A stretch of DNA of 64,000 bases, taken from the NCBI GenBank assembly GCA_017461625.1, contig JAFTXJ010000009.1, forward strand, positions 62,001-126,000. Direction: 5' to 3'. Shown here piece after piece: positions 1 through 9,944 of the stretch. The position numbers were made by a program, and so were the translations under genes. The first letter of the stretch is position 1. Each line of letters begins with the position of its first letter. The notes under the pieces are model-generated. The model saw only the letters and a list, made by a program, of their open reading frames with translations, did no database searches and was not told the origin of the DNA. Origin of the DNA: Clostridia bacterium. GTDB lineage: Bacteria; Bacillota; Clostridia; Oscillospirales; Acutalibacteraceae.

Positions 1-3
1 AAA

Positions 4-954
4 TTACTCGTCATCTCTGCGAAGATCATAGCCTAATGAAGCAAGTTTTGCAACAACTTCATCAAGTGACTTTCTGCCGAGGTTACGAACTTTCATCATA
101 TCGTCTTCTGACTTTCCGATCAAATCTTCAACTGTGTTTATACCTGCTCTCTTCAAGCAATTGAAAGAACGCACAGACAGGTCAAGTTCCTCAATGGTCA
201 TCTCCAGAACTTTTTCTTTGCCATTCTTGCTCTTTTCAACCATAATCTCTGTTTCAAATGCCTCATCTGAGAGGTCACCGAAGAGACTGAGGTGATCGTT
301 GAGGATCTTGGCGCCGAGAGATACAGCTTCTTTAGAAGAAATTGTACCATCTGTCCACACCTCAAGTGTAAGCTTGTCATAGTCAGTAATTTGACCAACA
401 CGTGTGTTCTCGACTGTGTAATTCACTTTTAAAACAGGTGAAAAAATTGAGTCAACAGCAATTACGCCGATAACAGGCTGCATTTCCTGCTTGTTTTTGT
501 CTGCTGACACATATCCTCTGCCCTTGTCACATGTAATTTCCATATGAACATCAGCATCAGAATCAAGGGAAGCGATGTGAAGCTCGGGGTTGAGAATTTC
601 AACATCCGAATCACATTTAAAGCAACCCGCTGTGAGTTCGCCTTCGCCCTTAATATCTACATACATAGTTTTGGGGCCTTCACCGTGAATTTTAAGAATA
701 ACGCTCTTGAGGTTAAGAACAATCTCAGTTACATCTTCCTTAACACCGGGAATTGTGGAGAACTCGTGAAGAATACCATCGATTTTAACAGAAGTGATAG
801 CATAACCCGGGAGAGAGGAAAGAAGTACTCTTCTGAGGCTGTTGCCAAGAGTAGTACCATAACCTCTTTCAAGTGGGTCTACTACAAATCTGCCGTAAGT
901 ACCGTCAGGGTAAACTTCAGCTGTTTCGATTTTGGGCTTTTCGATTCCTATCAT
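4..954 (-). CDS. rpoA: RNA polymerase alpha subunit
   Basis: Encodes the 316-residue alpha subunit, which dimerises to nucleate RNA polymerase assembly and contacts activators and UP elements through its C-terminal domain. The N-terminal dimerisation/insert domain fills roughly residues 1-230. A linker leads to the alpha-CTD at about 245-316, with the helix-hairpin-helix segment around '[12 protein letters not shown]'. The length is normal for Firmicutes. It is the last gene of the ribosomal operon in the window, 44 bp after rpsD; rplQ (L17), which usually follows, would lie outside. The ATG at 954 has an AAGGAGG-type ribosome-binding site. The identification is certain from the sequence and the gene order. 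Confidence 0.98.
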   Translation of the reverse strand: MIGIEKPKIETAEVYPDGTYGRFVVDPLERGYGTTLGNSLRRVLLSSLPGYAITSVKIDGILHEFSTIPGVKEDVTEIVLNLKSVILKIHGEGPKTMYVDIKGEGELTAGCFKCDSDVEILNPELHIASLDSDADVHMEITCDKGRGYVSADKNKQEMQPVIGVIAVDSIFSPVLKVNYTVENTRVGQITDYDKLTLEVWTDGTISSKEAVSLGAKILNDHLSLFGDLSDEAFETEIMVEKSKNGKEKVLEMTIEELDLSVRSFNCLKRAGINTVEDLIGKSEDDMMKVRNLGRKSLDEVVAKLASLGYDLRRDDE

Positions 955-998
955 TCAAAACCCTCCTTGTAATTTACAGCAAAACTGCTTAGTAGTTA

Positions 999-1622
999 TT
1001 ATTTTGAATAGAACTCAACGATAAGCTGTTCTTCAACAGGAGTTGCGATCTGGTCGCGTTCCGGAAGATTTACAACCTTTGCTTCGTAGTTTGATGTTTT
1101 ATCAAGCCACTGCGGAACAGGACGAGAACCGTTTGTTTCGAGTACAGCTTTGATTTTTTCACTGTCACGGCTGCCTTCTTTAACGGTGATTACGTCACCT
1201 GCTCTGAGAAGGATTGAAGGAATGTTAACCTTCTTGCCGTTTACAAGGTAATGATTGTGTGTTACAAGCTGTCTGCCTTCTGCACGGGAGTTAGCCCAGC
1301 CCAAAAGGTAAACAATGTTATCAAGGCGGCTTTCGCAGATTCTGAGAAGGTTTTCACCTGTCTTACCCTGCTTGCGCTCTGCCATTGCGAAATATTTACG
1401 GAACTGGCTTTCGTTGATGCCATAGTAGCGTCTTGCCTGCTGTTTAGCACGAAGCTGCATACCATATTCCGAAGTCTTTTTGCGGCTCTGACCATGCTGA
1501 CCGGGAGCATATGAACGACGCTCGATAGCACATTTCTGTGTGTAGCATCTTTCACCTTTAAGGAAAAGTTTTTTGCCCTCACGGCGGCATAATTTACAAA
1601 CCGCACCGGTATATCTTGCCAT
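999..1622 (-). CDS. rpsD: 30S ribosomal protein S4 (zinc-binding form)
   Basis: Encodes the 207-residue S4, a primary 16S rRNA binder that nucleates 30S assembly. The N terminus carries CxxC (C9, C12) and a second Cys pair (C26, C31), the ligands of the C+ zinc-containing form. The S4 RNA-binding domain occupies the middle ('[17 protein letters not shown]'). It lies 27 bp after rpsK in the alpha section of the operon. S4 is a classic autogenous repressor of the alpha operon in other bacteria, but no S4-binding leader was identified here. Confidence 0.98.
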   Translation of the reverse strand: MARYTGAVCKLCRREGKKLFLKGERCYTQKCAIERRSYAPGQHGQSRKKTSEYGMQLRAKQQARRYYGINESQFRKYFAMAERKQGKTGENLLRICESRLDNIVYLLGWANSRAEGRQLVTHNHYLVNGKKVNIPSILLRAGDVITVKEGSRDSEKIKAVLETNGSRPVPQWLDKTSNYEAKVVNLPERDQIATPVEEQLIVEFYSK

Positions 1623-1649
1623 GTAGTTACACCTCCTGAAATTATAGGT

Positions 1650-2057
1650 TTATACGCGCCTTCTCTTAGGCGGACGGCAGCCATTGTGAGGAATGGGAGT
1701 AACGTCTTTGATCATTGTTACGTCCAAACCTGCTGTCTGCAAAGCTCTGATTGCGGCTTCACGACCTGCGCCCGGGCCTTTTACGTAAACCTCAACTGTT
1801 TTCATACCGTGTTCAATAGCAGCCTTTGCTGCAACCTCAGCAGCTGTCTGAGCTGCGAAGGGAGTTGACTTCTTAGAACCTCTGAAGCCCATTTCACCGG
1901 CGCTTGCCCATGAAACTGCGTTGCCCTGAGTGTCGGTAATAGTAACAATTGTGTTGTTGAAGGTGGATTGAATATGAGCTGCTCCGCGCTCGATGTTTTT
2001 ACGCTCACGGCGTCTGCGAGTTGCAGTGCCTTTTTTAGCGGAACCCTTAGGTGCCAT
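1650..2057 (-). CDS. rpsK: 30S ribosomal protein S11
   Basis: Encodes the 135-residue S11, a platform protein of the small subunit. It has the conserved core ('[15 protein letters not shown]') and the basic C-terminal tail ending 'CRPPKRRRV', both diagnostic of the family. The ATG at 2057 has an AGGAGG site, and the gene follows rpsM by 15 bp. Length and context (rpsM-rpsK-rpsD-rpoA) are standard, with nothing unusual. Confidence 0.98.
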   Translation of the reverse strand: MAPKGSAKKGTATRRRRERKNIERGAAHIQSTFNNTIVTITDTQGNAVSWASAGEMGFRGSKKSTPFAAQTAAEVAAKAAIEHGMKTVEVYVKGPGAGREAAIRALQTAGLDVTMIKDVTPIPHNGCRPPKRRRV

Positions 2058-2072
2058 AATTCTACCTCCTTA

Positions 2073-2441
2073 TTATTTCTTCTTGTTAGCAATAGTCTTT
2101 TTGGGACCTTTGCGTGTACGGGCGTTTGTTTTAGAACGCTGTCCTCTTACGGGCAGGCCCTTGCGATGACGAACACCGCGATAACAACCGATTTCGATAA
2201 GTCTCTTAATATCGAATGCGGTCTCTCTGCGAAGGTCACCTTCCACTTTAACGTTGTGGTCGATGTACTCACGCAATTTTGAAACATCTTCTTCAGATAA
2301 ATCCTTAACTCTTGTGTCAGGATTGATACCTGTAGCTGCGATAATGTCGCTAGCAGTCTTACGACCTATACCAAAGATATAAGTAAGAGCGATTTCAACT
2401 CTCTTCTCTCTGGGAAGGTCAACACCTGATATACGCGCCAT
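2073..2441 (-). CDS. rpsM: 30S ribosomal protein S13
   Basis: Encodes the 122-residue S13, a head protein that contacts the P-site tRNA and forms inter-subunit bridges with L5. It begins '[19 protein letters not shown]' and has the helix-two-turn-helix core ('[14 protein letters not shown]') and a very basic C-terminal extension. It lies 37 bp downstream of rpmJ in the usual order. The family call is unambiguous. Confidence 0.98.
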   Translation of the reverse strand: MARISGVDLPREKRVEIALTYIFGIGRKTASDIIAATGINPDTRVKDLSEEDVSKLREYIDHNVKVEGDLRRETAFDIKRLIEIGCYRGVRHRKGLPVRGQRSKTNARTRKGPKKTIANKKK

Positions 2442-2478
2442 TTGTCAGTTGCACCTCCATTGAATGGTTTGCGTCGGA

Positions 2479-2592
2479 TTAACCCTGACGCTGTTTGTGC
2501 TTAGGATTCTCACAGATAACCATGATTTTTCCCTTGCGCTTAATGATCTTGCACTTCTCGCAAATTTTCTTTACAGAAGGTCTGACTTTCAT
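2479..2592 (-). CDS. rpmJ: 50S ribosomal protein L36 (zinc-binding form)
   Basis: A 37-residue protein beginning '[15 protein letters not shown]' and ending '[10 protein letters not shown]'. It has the C-x2-C...C-x4-H zinc-ribbon ligands (C11, C14, C27, H32) of the C+ L36. L36 binds 23S rRNA late in 50S assembly. It sits between infA and rpsM, its canonical place. The ATG at 2592 is preceded by an AAGGAGG site, which supports this very small gene. Confidence 0.97.
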   Translation of the reverse strand: MKVRPSVKKICEKCKIIKRKGKIMVICENPKHKQRQG

Positions 2593-2639
2593 ATTAGAAT
2601 GCCCTCCTTAAAAATTAGCCTGTTAATTTCTGTAAGCGT

Positions 2640-2858
2640 TTATTTGGAACGCCATGTGATACGCCCTCTGGTAAGGTCATAAGGTGATACCTCAACCGTT
2701 ACCTTATCTCCGGGAAGGATTCGGATGTAATTCATACGAAGCTTGCCTGAGATGTGGGCTAAAATTTTGTGTCCGTTTTCCAACTCAACCTGAAATGTTG
2801 CGTTTGGTAATGCTTCGATTACTACGCCTTCAAGTTCAAGCATATCTTGTTTTGACAT
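2640..2858 (-). CDS. infA: Translation initiation factor IF-1
   Basis: Encodes the 72-residue IF-1, a single OB-fold protein that occupies the 30S A site during initiation. The sequence runs from '[19 protein letters not shown]' through the OB core '[17 protein letters not shown]' to the C-terminal '[13 protein letters not shown]', matching the family over its full length. It lies 13 bp after map and 47 bp before rpmJ, the usual Firmicute arrangement (adk-map-infA-rpmJ). The KOW-domain gene that some Clostridia carry between map and infA is absent. Confidence 0.98.
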   Translation of the reverse strand: MSKQDMLELEGVVIEALPNATFQVELENGHKILAHISGKLRMNYIRILPGDKVTVEVSPYDLTRGRITWRSK

Positions 2859-2871
2859 TGCTTTTTCCTCC

Positions 2872-3621
2872 TCAAATCTGGGTCAGTATAACCGGCCCGT
2901 CCGGTGTAATAGCCACCGTGTGTTCAAAGTGTGCTGACAGTGAACCGTCTTTGGTTTTTACTGTCCAACCATCGGATAATGTTTTAACTCCTGCTTTGCC
3001 CATATTTATCATAGGCTCTATGGCAATTGTCATACCCGGTAACAGTCGCACACCTCTTCCGGGAGTGCCGTAATTCGGGACACTGGGGTCTTCGTGAAGT
3101 TTTTTGCCGACGCCGTGACCAACATACTCACGAACAACTGAAAAACCTCTCTCTTCGCAGTAAGCCGCAACAGCTGAACCGATGTCACCGACTCTGCCGC
3201 CTGCAACAGCCTTCTGAATGCCTACATAAAGGCTTTCTCTGGTTGTGTCGCACAGCCGCTTCGCTTCAGGAGTGATGTCCCCCGCTGCGAAAGTAGCAGC
3301 ATTGTCGCCGTTAAATCCGTTCAATTTGGCTCCAAGGTCAATGCTGACGATGTCGCCTGCCTTGATAACGCGGTCTTTACTTGGAATTCCGTGAATGACC
3401 TCATCGTTTATGGAAATGCATGCGGTAGCGGGGAAACCACCGTAACCAAGGAAGTTGGGCTCTGCGCCACACTTGGTAATGTAATCAAAGGCGATTTTGT
3501 CGATTTCAGCGGTTGTTACACCGGGCTCGACTGCCTCCCCCGCTAATTTTAATGCTCCTGCCGATATAACACACGCTTCACGCATCAGCGCTAACTCGTG
3601 ATTCGTTTTGAGCACTATCAT
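2872..3621 (-). CDS. map: Type I methionine aminopeptidase
   Basis: Encodes a 249-residue cytosolic metallopeptidase that removes the initiator Met from nascent proteins. The pita-bread fold ligands are visible: the Asp pair in '[17 protein letters not shown]', the His in '[14 protein letters not shown]', the Glu in 'IAIEPM' and the Glu in '[13 protein letters not shown]'. The length matches type Ia enzymes without an N-terminal zinc extension. It starts 2 bp after adk, so the two are probably translationally coupled. Confidence 0.97.
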   Translation of the reverse strand: MIVLKTNHELALMREACVISAGALKLAGEAVEPGVTTAEIDKIAFDYITKCGAEPNFLGYGGFPATACISINDEVIHGIPSKDRVIKAGDIVSIDLGAKLNGFNGDNAATFAAGDITPEAKRLCDTTRESLYVGIQKAVAGGRVGDIGSAVAAYCEERGFSVVREYVGHGVGKKLHEDPSVPNYGTPGRGVRLLPGMTIAIEPMINMGKAGVKTLSDGWTVKTKDGSLSAHFEHTVAITPDGPVILTQI

Positions 3622-3623
3622 GC

Positions 3624-4256
3624 TTAATCCTCCAATGCCTTGAGAGTGAGAGCTGTTGTATCAGCTACTTCCTCCTGGCCTTCAACTACCTTAAGCAAGC
3701 CTGCTTTTGAGTAGTAATCCTTGAGAGGCTCAGTCTGTTCATGATAAACATTGAGTCTGTCAAGAACGGTGTCCGGATGGTCATCCTTACGCTGGATGAG
3801 CTCACCTTCGCAAACATTGCATATGCCGTCTTTAGCAGGTTTCTTATATTCAAGATGATAAGAAGCACCGCACTTTGAGCAAACACGTCTGCCGGACATT
3901 CTTTTAATAATTTTCTCATCAGGAACTTCGATGTCAATAACTCTGTCAATGACAACACCCATTGCATCAAGAGCTTCTGCCTGAGGAATTGTTCTTGGGA
4001 AACCGTCAAGGATAAATCCTTTTTGGCAATCATCTTTAGCAAGTCTTTCTTTGATAATTCCGATAACTACTTCATCGGGAACAAGCTGACCTGCGTCGAT
4101 GTATGATTTGGCTTTAACGCCCATCTCCGTGCCCTTAGCAAGAGCTTCACGGATGATGTTACCGGTTGAAATTGCAGGAATTGAAAGCTTATCGCAGATG
4201 ACCTCTGCCTGTGTGCCTTTACCTGCACCCGGTGCACCGAGAAGAATTAAATTCAT
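3624..4256 (-). CDS. adk: Adenylate kinase (zinc LID form)
   Basis: Encodes a 210-residue enzyme that interconverts ATP + AMP and 2 ADP. The P-loop 'GAPGAGKGTQ' lies at residues 7-16. The LID domain carries four Cys (CSKC...CNVC), the structural zinc-binding form typical of Gram-positive bacteria. The AMP-binding 'GFPRTIPQAEAL' segment is present. It lies between secY (15 bp) and map (2 bp), the conserved Firmicute placement in the spc operon. Confidence 0.98.
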   Translation of the reverse strand: MNLILLGAPGAGKGTQAEVICDKLSIPAISTGNIIREALAKGTEMGVKAKSYIDAGQLVPDEVVIGIIKERLAKDDCQKGFILDGFPRTIPQAEALDAMGVVIDRVIDIEVPDEKIIKRMSGRRVCSKCGASYHLEYKKPAKDGICNVCEGELIQRKDDHPDTVLDRLNVYHEQTEPLKDYYSKAGLLKVVEGQEEVADTTALTLKALED

Positions 4257-4271
4257 ATTCTCGTCCTCCGA

Positions 4272-5615
4272 TTAATCAAGGAATCCCTTGTAGTGACGCA
4301 TCATCATCTGTGATTCAAGCTGCTTAACTGTTTCAAGAGCTACACCAACAAGAATGATGATTGATGTACCGCCAAGTGAAACTGCCATTTCGTAGCCGCA
4401 TACTTTTGTGATCTGCTGGAACAGAATCGGGAAAAGAGCAACAACGCTAAGAAGCAATGCACCAAGCAAAGTAATTCTTGACAAAATTTTCTTGATGTAA
4501 TCAGATGTGGGCTTACCGGGACGAATACCCGGAATAGCACCGCTGTTTTTACGGATATTGTTTGCCATTTCAACAGGATTGTACTGAATGCTTGCGTAGA
4601 AGTAAGCAAAGAAGATAATCATGAAGAAATACATAATACCGTAAGCCCAATGTGAGCTTGTGAAAATGCTGAAGAATGTTGCAAGGCCTGTGCCTTCCTC
4701 TGCGTTAACGAAAAGGTTAATTGTGGGAGGAAGTGAAAGAATTGAGCTTGCGAAGATGATGGGCATAACACCTGACATATTAACCTTAATCGGAATATGA
4801 GTGCTCTGGCCACCGTACATCTTACGGCCTACAACTCTCTTTGCATACTGAACCGGAATACGGCGTTCTGCGTTGTCCATCCATACAATGTAAGCGATCA
4901 TAAGAAGAAGAACGATTACAACTGCAACTGAAAGAACAGCCCAAACACCACCCTTGCTGAAGTAACCGCCTTCTGTTGAGAAAAGCTGAGCTACGAGAGT
5001 TGGGATTCTTGACACGATACCGGTGAAAAGAATAAGTGAAATACCGTTGCCGATACCGTTTGCGTTAATCTGCTCACCAAGCCACATAAGAAGTGCTGTA
5101 CCGCCGGTGAAGCAAAGGATGATAATCAATGCCTGGAACACTGCTGCAAAGCCTGTGAAGGCTGCGCCGTCAGCATTGCCGAGCAAAAGGTCATTACCTC
5201 TGAGATAGAAGTAATAAGCAGTACTCTGAAGAAGAGCAAGAGCGATTGTAACAAATCTTGTAATTGAAGCAATCTTTTTTCTGCCCTCTTCACCGTCTTT
5301 TGCAAGTCTCTCAAGGGGAGGAATTGCAACGGTGAGCAACTGCATGATGATGGAGCTGTTAATATACGGTGTAATTGACATAGCGAAAATTGTACCGTAG
5401 TTAAAAGCGTTACCTGTCATCATTGTCAGATATTCCATAAATGTGCCCTGCATTGTAGCGTCGTTAGCAAAGTCGAAAATACCGTTTTCGCCAACGTTAA
5501 TGAAGGGAACAGGAATAGCTGAACCAATTCTAAAAACTAAAAGAATTAAAGCTGTGAATAAAATCTTTTTTCTGAGTTCGGGGATTTTCCATGCATTAGC
5601 AAATGTCTGAAACAT
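4272..5615 (-). CDS. secY: Preprotein translocase channel subunit SecY
   Basis: Encodes the 447-residue pore subunit of the SecYEG translocon. The hydrophobic pattern fits ten transmembrane helices, starting 'MFQTFANAWKIPELRKK' and containing the signature 'ITPYINSSIIMQLL'. The cytosolic C5 loop 'GIRPGKPTSDYIKKIL', used by SecA and the ribosome, is present. Its ATG follows the rplO stop by 1 bp, with the ribosome-binding site inside rplO, suggesting coupling. Length and context are normal. Confidence 0.98.
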   Translation of the reverse strand: MFQTFANAWKIPELRKKILFTALILLVFRIGSAIPVPFINVGENGIFDFANDATMQGTFMEYLTMMTGNAFNYGTIFAMSITPYINSSIIMQLLTVAIPPLERLAKDGEEGRKKIASITRFVTIALALLQSTAYYFYLRGNDLLLGNADGAAFTGFAAVFQALIIILCFTGGTALLMWLGEQINANGIGNGISLILFTGIVSRIPTLVAQLFSTEGGYFSKGGVWAVLSVAVVIVLLLMIAYIVWMDNAERRIPVQYAKRVVGRKMYGGQSTHIPIKVNMSGVMPIIFASSILSLPPTINLFVNAEEGTGLATFFSIFTSSHWAYGIMYFFMIIFFAYFYASIQYNPVEMANNIRKNSGAIPGIRPGKPTSDYIKKILSRITLLGALLLSVVALFPILFQQITKVCGYEMAVSLGGTSIIILVGVALETVKQLESQMMMRHYKGFLD

Positions 5616-5616
5616 G

Positions 5617-6060
5617 TTAAATCACCTCAGCCTTTCCTCCGGCTGCCTCAATCTTCTGTTTGGCAGACTCAGAATAAGCATTTACCTTAACCTCAAGGCT
5701 CTTGGTGATTTCACCGTTACCGAGAACCTTAACAGAATCAAAGTAATTTTTAACGAGACCTGCTTCTTTAAGAGCTGCAACATCAACAACAGCACCGTTG
5801 TCGAATCTTGCTTCGAGGTCAGAAACATTAACTGTAACAACTACATCACGGAAAATGTTGTTGAAACCTCTCTTAGGAACTCGTCTTTGCAAAGGCATCT
5901 GACCGCCTTCAAAACCCGGACGCATGCCTCTACCGGCACGGGCTTTCTGACCTTTGTGACCTTTACCGGCTGTCTTGCCCTGACCGGAACCTGCACCTCT
6001 ACCGATACGCTTACGCTCCTTTGTTGAGCCAGCTGCCGGTGAAAGTTCGTGCAACTTCAT
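5617..6060 (-). CDS. rplO: 50S ribosomal protein L15
   Basis: A 147-residue protein beginning '[20 protein letters not shown]' with the glycine-rich N-terminal tail that threads into 23S rRNA and the '[18 protein letters not shown]' signature. An in-frame GTG at 6069 is only 9 bp upstream but lies inside the AAGGAGGTGC ribosome-binding site. The ATG at 6060 is therefore taken as the start. It follows rpmD by 17 bp and ends 1 bp before secY. Confidence 0.97.
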   Translation of the reverse strand: MKLHELSPAAGSTKERKRIGRGAGSGQGKTAGKGHKGQKARAGRGMRPGFEGGQMPLQRRVPKRGFNNIFRDVVVTVNVSDLEARFDNGAVVDVAALKEAGLVKNYFDSVKVLGNGEITKSLEVKVNAYSESAKQKIEAAGGKAEVI

Positions 6061-6077
6061 ACTTCGCACCTCCTTGC

Positions 6078-6257
6078 TTATGCTTCGCTAACCTGGATAA
6101 GGTGAGAAATCTTCTTTACCTTACCTAAGGTCTGGGGATTTTCGGGCTGAACCGAAACATCACCGATTTTATGAAGACCAAGTGCATGGGCGGTGGCAAT
6201 CTGATCTTTCTTGCTGCCGATTAAGCTTTTTACAAGTTTAACCTGAACTTTTGCCAT
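6078..6257 (-). CDS. rpmD: 50S ribosomal protein L30
   Basis: A 59-residue protein, '[20 protein letters not shown]', with the L30 ferredoxin-like core. An in-frame GTG at 6266 belongs to the AAGGAGGGTGG ribosome-binding site, so the ATG at 6257 is preferred. It lies between rpsE (14 bp) and rplO (17 bp), as in other Firmicutes. The length is that of the short bacterial form. Confidence 0.97.
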   Translation of the reverse strand: MAKVQVKLVKSLIGSKKDQIATAHALGLHKIGDVSVQPENPQTLGKVKKISHLIQVSEA

Positions 6258-6271
6258 TGTGTCCACCCTCC

Positions 6272-6772
6272 TTAACCTAAAATTTCTTTAGCTGATCTGT
6301 CGCGAACTGCTGCAACTTCGTCAAGATTACGAAGCTTTGAAAGTCCGTCGATAGTAGCTCTTACTACATTGCAGGGATTGTTGGAACGAAGGGCTTTAGA
6401 ACGGATGTCCTTAATACCTACTGTTTCAACAACGGCACGAACCGGGCCGCCTGCGATAACGCCGGTACCGGGTGCTGCCGGTTTAAGAAGAACAACACCT
6501 GCGCCGAACTTACCAATGATTTCGTGAGGGATTGTTGTGCCCTTAAGTGAAACCTTGATAAGATTTTTCTTTGCATCTTCAATGCCTTTACGGATAGCGT
6601 CAGGAACTTCGCCTGACTTACCCATACCAAAACCAACTGTGCCGTTACCATCGCCAACAACAACAAGAGCTGCGAACTTGTAGATACGACCACCCTTTAC
6701 TGTTTTGGAAACTCTGTTGATGGCAACTACTCTTTCCTGAAGCTCCATAGCCGATGCATCAATCTTAGCCAA
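6272..6772 (-). CDS. rpsE: 30S ribosomal protein S5
   Basis: Encodes the 166-residue S5, involved in decoding fidelity and mRNA helicase activity at the entry tunnel. It has an N-terminal double-stranded-RNA-binding-like domain ('[19 protein letters not shown]') and a C-terminal domain with 'KARRS-like' conserved '[15 protein letters not shown]'. The start is a TTG at 6772. It has an AGGAGG site at 6781-6786 with 8 nt spacing, whereas the next ATG (6748) would be too far and would remove family-typical N-terminal residues. It lies 17 bp after rplR. Confidence 0.96.
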   Translation of the reverse strand: MAKIDASAMELQERVVAINRVSKTVKGGRIYKFAALVVVGDGNGTVGFGMGKSGEVPDAIRKGIEDAKKNLIKVSLKGTTIPHEIIGKFGAGVVLLKPAAPGTGVIAGGPVRAVVETVGIKDIRSKALRSNNPCNVVRATIDGLSKLRNLDEVAAVRDRSAKEILG

Positions 6773-6789
6773 AAGTAATTCCTCCTTAC

Positions 6790-7149
6790 TTAGAACTTGA
6801 GGCCACCCTCACGGGCGCCTTCGGCCAGCTCTTGCACACGGCCGTGATAAATGTAACCGCCACGGTCAAAAACACATTCTGTGATGTCTTTTTCAGCGGC
6901 TCTCTTTGCCAATAATTCGCCCACTTTGTGAGCTGCGGTTTTGTTTCCGCCGTACTCTTCGAAGTCCTTTTCTACAGTTGAAGCAGATGCAAGGGTAACA
7001 CCATTAACATCGTCAATTAACTGAGCGTAGATGTTCTTGAGAGAGCGGAATACATTAAGGCGAGGGCACTCAGCTGTGCCTGAAATCTTACCACGAACTC
7101 TTGTGTGGCGCTTGATTCTTGCCTTATTACTATCAGGTCTGCTAACCAT
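6790..7149 (-). CDS. rplR: 50S ribosomal protein L18
   Basis: Encodes the 119-residue L18, which binds 5S rRNA in the central protuberance with L5. The basic N terminus ('[18 protein letters not shown]'), '[18 protein letters not shown]' and the C-terminal '[20 protein letters not shown]' match the family. It lies between rplF (27 bp) and rpsE (17 bp). Confidence 0.98.
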   Translation of the reverse strand: MVSRPDSNKARIKRHTRVRGKISGTAECPRLNVFRSLKNIYAQLIDDVNGVTLASASTVEKDFEEYGGNKTAAHKVGELLAKRAAEKDITECVFDRGGYIYHGRVQELAEGAREGGLKF

Positions 7150-7176
7150 AAGTGTTTCACTCCTTCATTTAGACTC

Positions 7177-7731
7177 TTATTTGCCGCCCTTACCGGCTTT
7201 ACCTTCTTTACGACGGATAACTTCATCAACATACTTGATGCCCTTACCCTTATAAGGTTCCGGAGGACGCTTTTCGCGGATATTAGCGGCAAACTGACCT
7301 ACCTTCTGCTTGTCAGGACCGGAAATACGGATTTTTGCGGGTGATACAGGAACAAGAACTTCAACTGTGATACCCTCAGGGATCTGCATGTTTACAGGAT
7401 GAGAGAAACCGAGGTTCATCTGAAGCTCGCTGCCCTGAACTGCAACACGGTAACCGATACCTACGATATCAAGTTCTTTGCTGTAGCTTTCGTTACAGCC
7501 CTGAATCATGTTAGCGATAAGTGTTCTTGTAAGACCGTGAAGTGAACGGTTCATCTTATCGTCGTTAGGACGAGAAACAACTACTGTTTCGCCCTCTTTA
7601 GCAACAGTGATGTTGCTGTGCACTGTTCTGGTAAGAGTTCCTTTAGGACCTTTAACTGTAACAGTGCTGCCGTCGATTGTTACGTCTACACCAGCAGGAA
7701 TAGCAATCGGTAATCTACCTATACGTGACAT
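7177..7731 (-). CDS. rplF: 50S ribosomal protein L6
   Basis: Encodes the 184-residue L6, a two-domain protein near the sarcin-ricin loop. It begins '[19 protein letters not shown]' and has the C-terminal signature '[20 protein letters not shown]'. It lies 15 bp after rpsH, in conserved order, with a normal length. Confidence 0.98.
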   Translation of the reverse strand: MSRIGRLPIAIPAGVDVTIDGSTVTVKGPKGTLTRTVHSNITVAKEGETVVVSRPNDDKMNRSLHGLTRTLIANMIQGCNESYSKELDIVGIGYRVAVQGSELQMNLGFSHPVNMQIPEGITVEVLVPVSPAKIRISGPDKQKVGQFAANIREKRPPEPYKGKGIKYVDEVIRRKEGKAGKGGK

Positions 7732-7746
7732 TCTAACAGCACCTCC

Positions 7747-8145
7747 TTACCAGACGAATGCAAGAACTTCGCCGCCTACGTTGGCTTTGCGAGCGTCCTT
7801 ATCAGTCAAAATACCCTTGGGTGTTGAAAGGATTGCAATACCAAGGCCTTTCATAACCTTAGGCATATCCTCAACATTTGTATAGATACGCAAGCCGGGC
7901 TTAGAAACTCTGCGTAAACCTGTGATAGCTGATGTCTTATTAGGACCATACTTGAGAACGATCTCAATCATGCCCTGTTTGCCATCATCTTCAACTTTAA
8001 AACTTTTTACATAACCCTCATCAACAAGAATCTGAGCAATCGCTTTCTTCATGTTGGATGCGGGAACCTTAACCGAATCATGTTTAGCCGAACTTGCGTT
8101 ACGGATTCTTGTTAACATGTCGGCGATGGAATCAGTAATCTGCAT
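7747..8145 (-). CDS. rpsH: 30S ribosomal protein S8
   Basis: Encodes the 132-residue S8, a primary 16S rRNA-binding protein and, in several bacteria, translational repressor of the spc operon. It starts '[20 protein letters not shown]' and ends with the family motif 'GVLTDKDAR-like' segment plus 'GGEVLAFVW'. It lies 30 bp after the S14 gene. No S8-binding mimic was identified in the neighbouring spacers by eye. Confidence 0.98.
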   Translation of the reverse strand: MQITDSIADMLTRIRNASSAKHDSVKVPASNMKKAIAQILVDEGYVKSFKVEDDGKQGMIEIVLKYGPNKTSAITGLRRVSKPGLRIYTNVEDMPKVMKGLGIAILSTPKGILTDKDARKANVGGEVLAFVW

Positions 8146-8175
8146 ACCGTCAACCTCCTTTATGCAACTGCTCTC

Positions 8176-8361
8176 TTACCAACTAGCTTTTTTAACTCCG
8201 GGGATCTGACCTGCGTGAGCAAGTTCCCTGAAGCAGATACGGCAAACTCCGTACTTACGGAGGTAGGCATGAGGCCTGCCGCAGATCTTGCATCTGTTGT
8301 ACTGTCTTGATGAATATTTAGCGGGTTTTGCCTGCTTAACTTTCATAGATGTCTTGGCCAC
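8176..8361 (-). CDS. rpsZ: 30S ribosomal protein S14 type Z (zinc form)
   Basis: A 61-residue S14 of the short zinc-containing type, with CxxC-x12-CxxC ligands in '[20 protein letters not shown]'. It helps assemble the 30S head. The start is GTG at 8361 with an AAGGAGG site 7 nt upstream; the next Met (codon 6) is too far from it. It lies 12 bp after rplE. No second S14 gene was seen in the window. Confidence 0.97.
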   Translation of the reverse strand: MAKTSMKVKQAKPAKYSSRQYNRCKICGRPHAYLRKYGVCRICFRELAHAGQIPGVKKASW

Positions 8362-8373
8362 AATAATACCTCC

Positions 8374-8913
8374 TTACTTTGAGAACGGAGCGCCCATAAG
8401 TGTGAGTAACTCACGAGCTTCTTCGTCTGTATTAGCTGTTGTAACGAAGCAAATATCCATGCCTCTTACCTTGTCGATCTTATCATAATCGATTTCAGGG
8501 AAAATCAACTGCTCTTTGATACCCATAGAGTAGTTACCTCTACCGTCAAATGAGTTGGGGTTGATACCTCTGAAGTCTCTTACTCGTGGAAGTGCGAGAT
8601 TGAAGAATCTGTCAAGGAATTCATACATTCTCTCACCACGGAGTGTTACTTTAACACCGATGGTCATACCTTCACGAAGCTTGAAGTTAGCAACTGACTT
8701 CTTTGCCTTACAGAGAACAGGCTTCTGACCTGTGATCTGCTGAACATCGCTAACGATAGCGTCAACAACCTTTGGGTTGTCTCTTGCTTCGCCGCAGCCT
8801 ACGTTGATAACGATTTTATCAAGCTTAGGAATCTGCATGACACTCTTGTATTCAAACTTTTTCATCAAAGCCGGTGCGACTTCGTTAACATAAGTTTCCT
8901 TTAATCTTGCCAT
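8374..8913 (-). CDS. rplE: 50S ribosomal protein L5
   Basis: Encodes the 179-residue L5, a 5S rRNA-binding protein of the central protuberance. It carries the family segments '[18 protein letters not shown]', '[19 protein letters not shown]' and '[17 protein letters not shown]'. It lies 15 bp after rplX, with normal length and order. Confidence 0.98.
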   Translation of the reverse strand: MARLKETYVNEVAPALMKKFEYKSVMQIPKLDKIVINVGCGEARDNPKVVDAIVSDVQQITGQKPVLCKAKKSVANFKLREGMTIGVKVTLRGERMYEFLDRFFNLALPRVRDFRGINPNSFDGRGNYSMGIKEQLIFPEIDYDKIDKVRGMDICFVTTANTDEEARELLTLMGAPFSK

Positions 8914-8928
8914 ATGTCATGCTCCTCC

Positions 8929-9255
8929 TTATTCAAATTCTGCGTGGCAGCCGTCTTTCTTACAAACACGGACTTTTTTGCCTTTAGCATTTACTTTGTG
9001 GCCAACTCTTGTGGGCTGACCGCATTTGGGGCAAACAAGCTGAACTTTGTCTGCGTAGAGAGCGCTCTCAGCTTTGAGAAGGCCGCCCTGCTGACCCATC
9101 TTTCTTGGCTTAACATGCTTTGTAACAATGTTAACGCCTTCAACGATAACCTTGCCTTCAGAAGGGCTTACCTGAAGCACCTTACCTCTTGCACCACGGT
9201 TTTTACCATTGATAACTACGACTGTATCACCAGTCTTAACGTGTACTTTGTTCAT
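8929..9255 (-). CDS. rplX: 50S ribosomal protein L24 with Cys4 zinc-ribbon tail
   Basis: A 108-residue protein with an N-terminal KOW domain ('[18 protein letters not shown]'). Its C-terminal half contains CPKC and CKKDGC, a probable zinc ribbon found in L24 of many Clostridia but not of E. coli. L24 initiates 50S assembly. The frame is open for 22 codons further upstream, but the ATG at 9255 follows an AGGGGGTG site and matches the family N terminus. It lies 16 bp after rplN. Confidence 0.96.
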   Translation of the reverse strand: MNKVHVKTGDTVVVINGKNRGARGKVLQVSPSEGKVIVEGVNIVTKHVKPRKMGQQGGLLKAESALYADKVQLVCPKCGQPTRVGHKVNAKGKKVRVCKKDGCHAEFE

Positions 9256-9271
9256 CTTCTGCACCCCCTGA

Positions 9272-9640
9272 TTAAAGTACTTCAGGAGCGAGTGACAAGA
9301 TCTTTGTGAAGTCTTTTTCACGAAGTTCTCTTGCTACCGGTCCAAAAATACGAGTTCCTCTGGGATTTTTATCTTCTCTGATAATAACAGCTGCGTTCTC
9401 ATCAAAGCGGATGTATGTGCCGTCATTACGACGAACACCGCTTGCTGAACGAACAACTACTGCTTTTACTACCTCACCTTTTTTGACAACTCCACCGGGT
9501 GTTGCTTTTTTAACTGAAGCAACGATTACGTCACCGATGTTAGCATATCTTCTGCCTGAGCCACCGAGAACGCGGATACATCTGATCTCTTTAGCGCCCG
9601 TGTTGTCAGCTACTTTGAGGTTACTTTCTTGCTGTATCAC
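9272..9640 (-). CDS. rplN: 50S ribosomal protein L14
   Basis: Encodes the 122-residue L14, which forms inter-subunit bridges with 16S rRNA and L19. It matches the family end to end, starting '[19 protein letters not shown]' and containing '[18 protein letters not shown]'. The start is a GTG at 9640, placed 8 nt from an AAGGAGG site. It lies 27 bp after rpsQ. Confidence 0.97.
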   Translation of the reverse strand: MIQQESNLKVADNTGAKEIRCIRVLGGSGRRYANIGDVIVASVKKATPGGVVKKGEVVKAVVVRSASGVRRNDGTYIRFDENAAVIIREDKNPRGTRIFGPVARELREKDFTKILSLAPEVL

Positions 9641-9667
9641 AATATAGGCCTCCTTACACCTGCGCCA

Positions 9668-9925
9668 TTATTTGGCTTTCTCGATAATTTCTACTACGCG
9701 CCATCTCTTATCTTTTGAAAGAGGACGAGTTTCCATTACAAGTACGCGGTCACCGATGCCGCATTCATTGTTCTCATCGTGTGCTTTAAGTTTAATGGTA
9801 CGGTTAATAATCTTCTTATAAAGAGGATGCTTTACCTTATCCTTAACTGAAACAACAACAGTCTTATCCATCTTGTCGCTGCTAACAATGCCTACACGAG
9901 TTTTTCTGAGGTTTCTTTTTTCCAT
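9668..9925 (-). CDS. rpsQ: 30S ribosomal protein S17
   Basis: Encodes the 85-residue S17, an OB-fold primary 16S rRNA binder. The signature '[20 protein letters not shown]' is present near the C terminus, and '[19 protein letters not shown]' near the N terminus. It lies 19 bp after rpmC. Confidence 0.98.
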   Translation of the reverse strand: MEKRNLRKTRVGIVSSDKMDKTVVVSVKDKVKHPLYKKIINRTIKLKAHDENNECGIGDRVLVMETRPLSKDKRWRVVEIIEKAK

Positions 9926-9944
9926 TAAAATCTACCTCCCTTTC

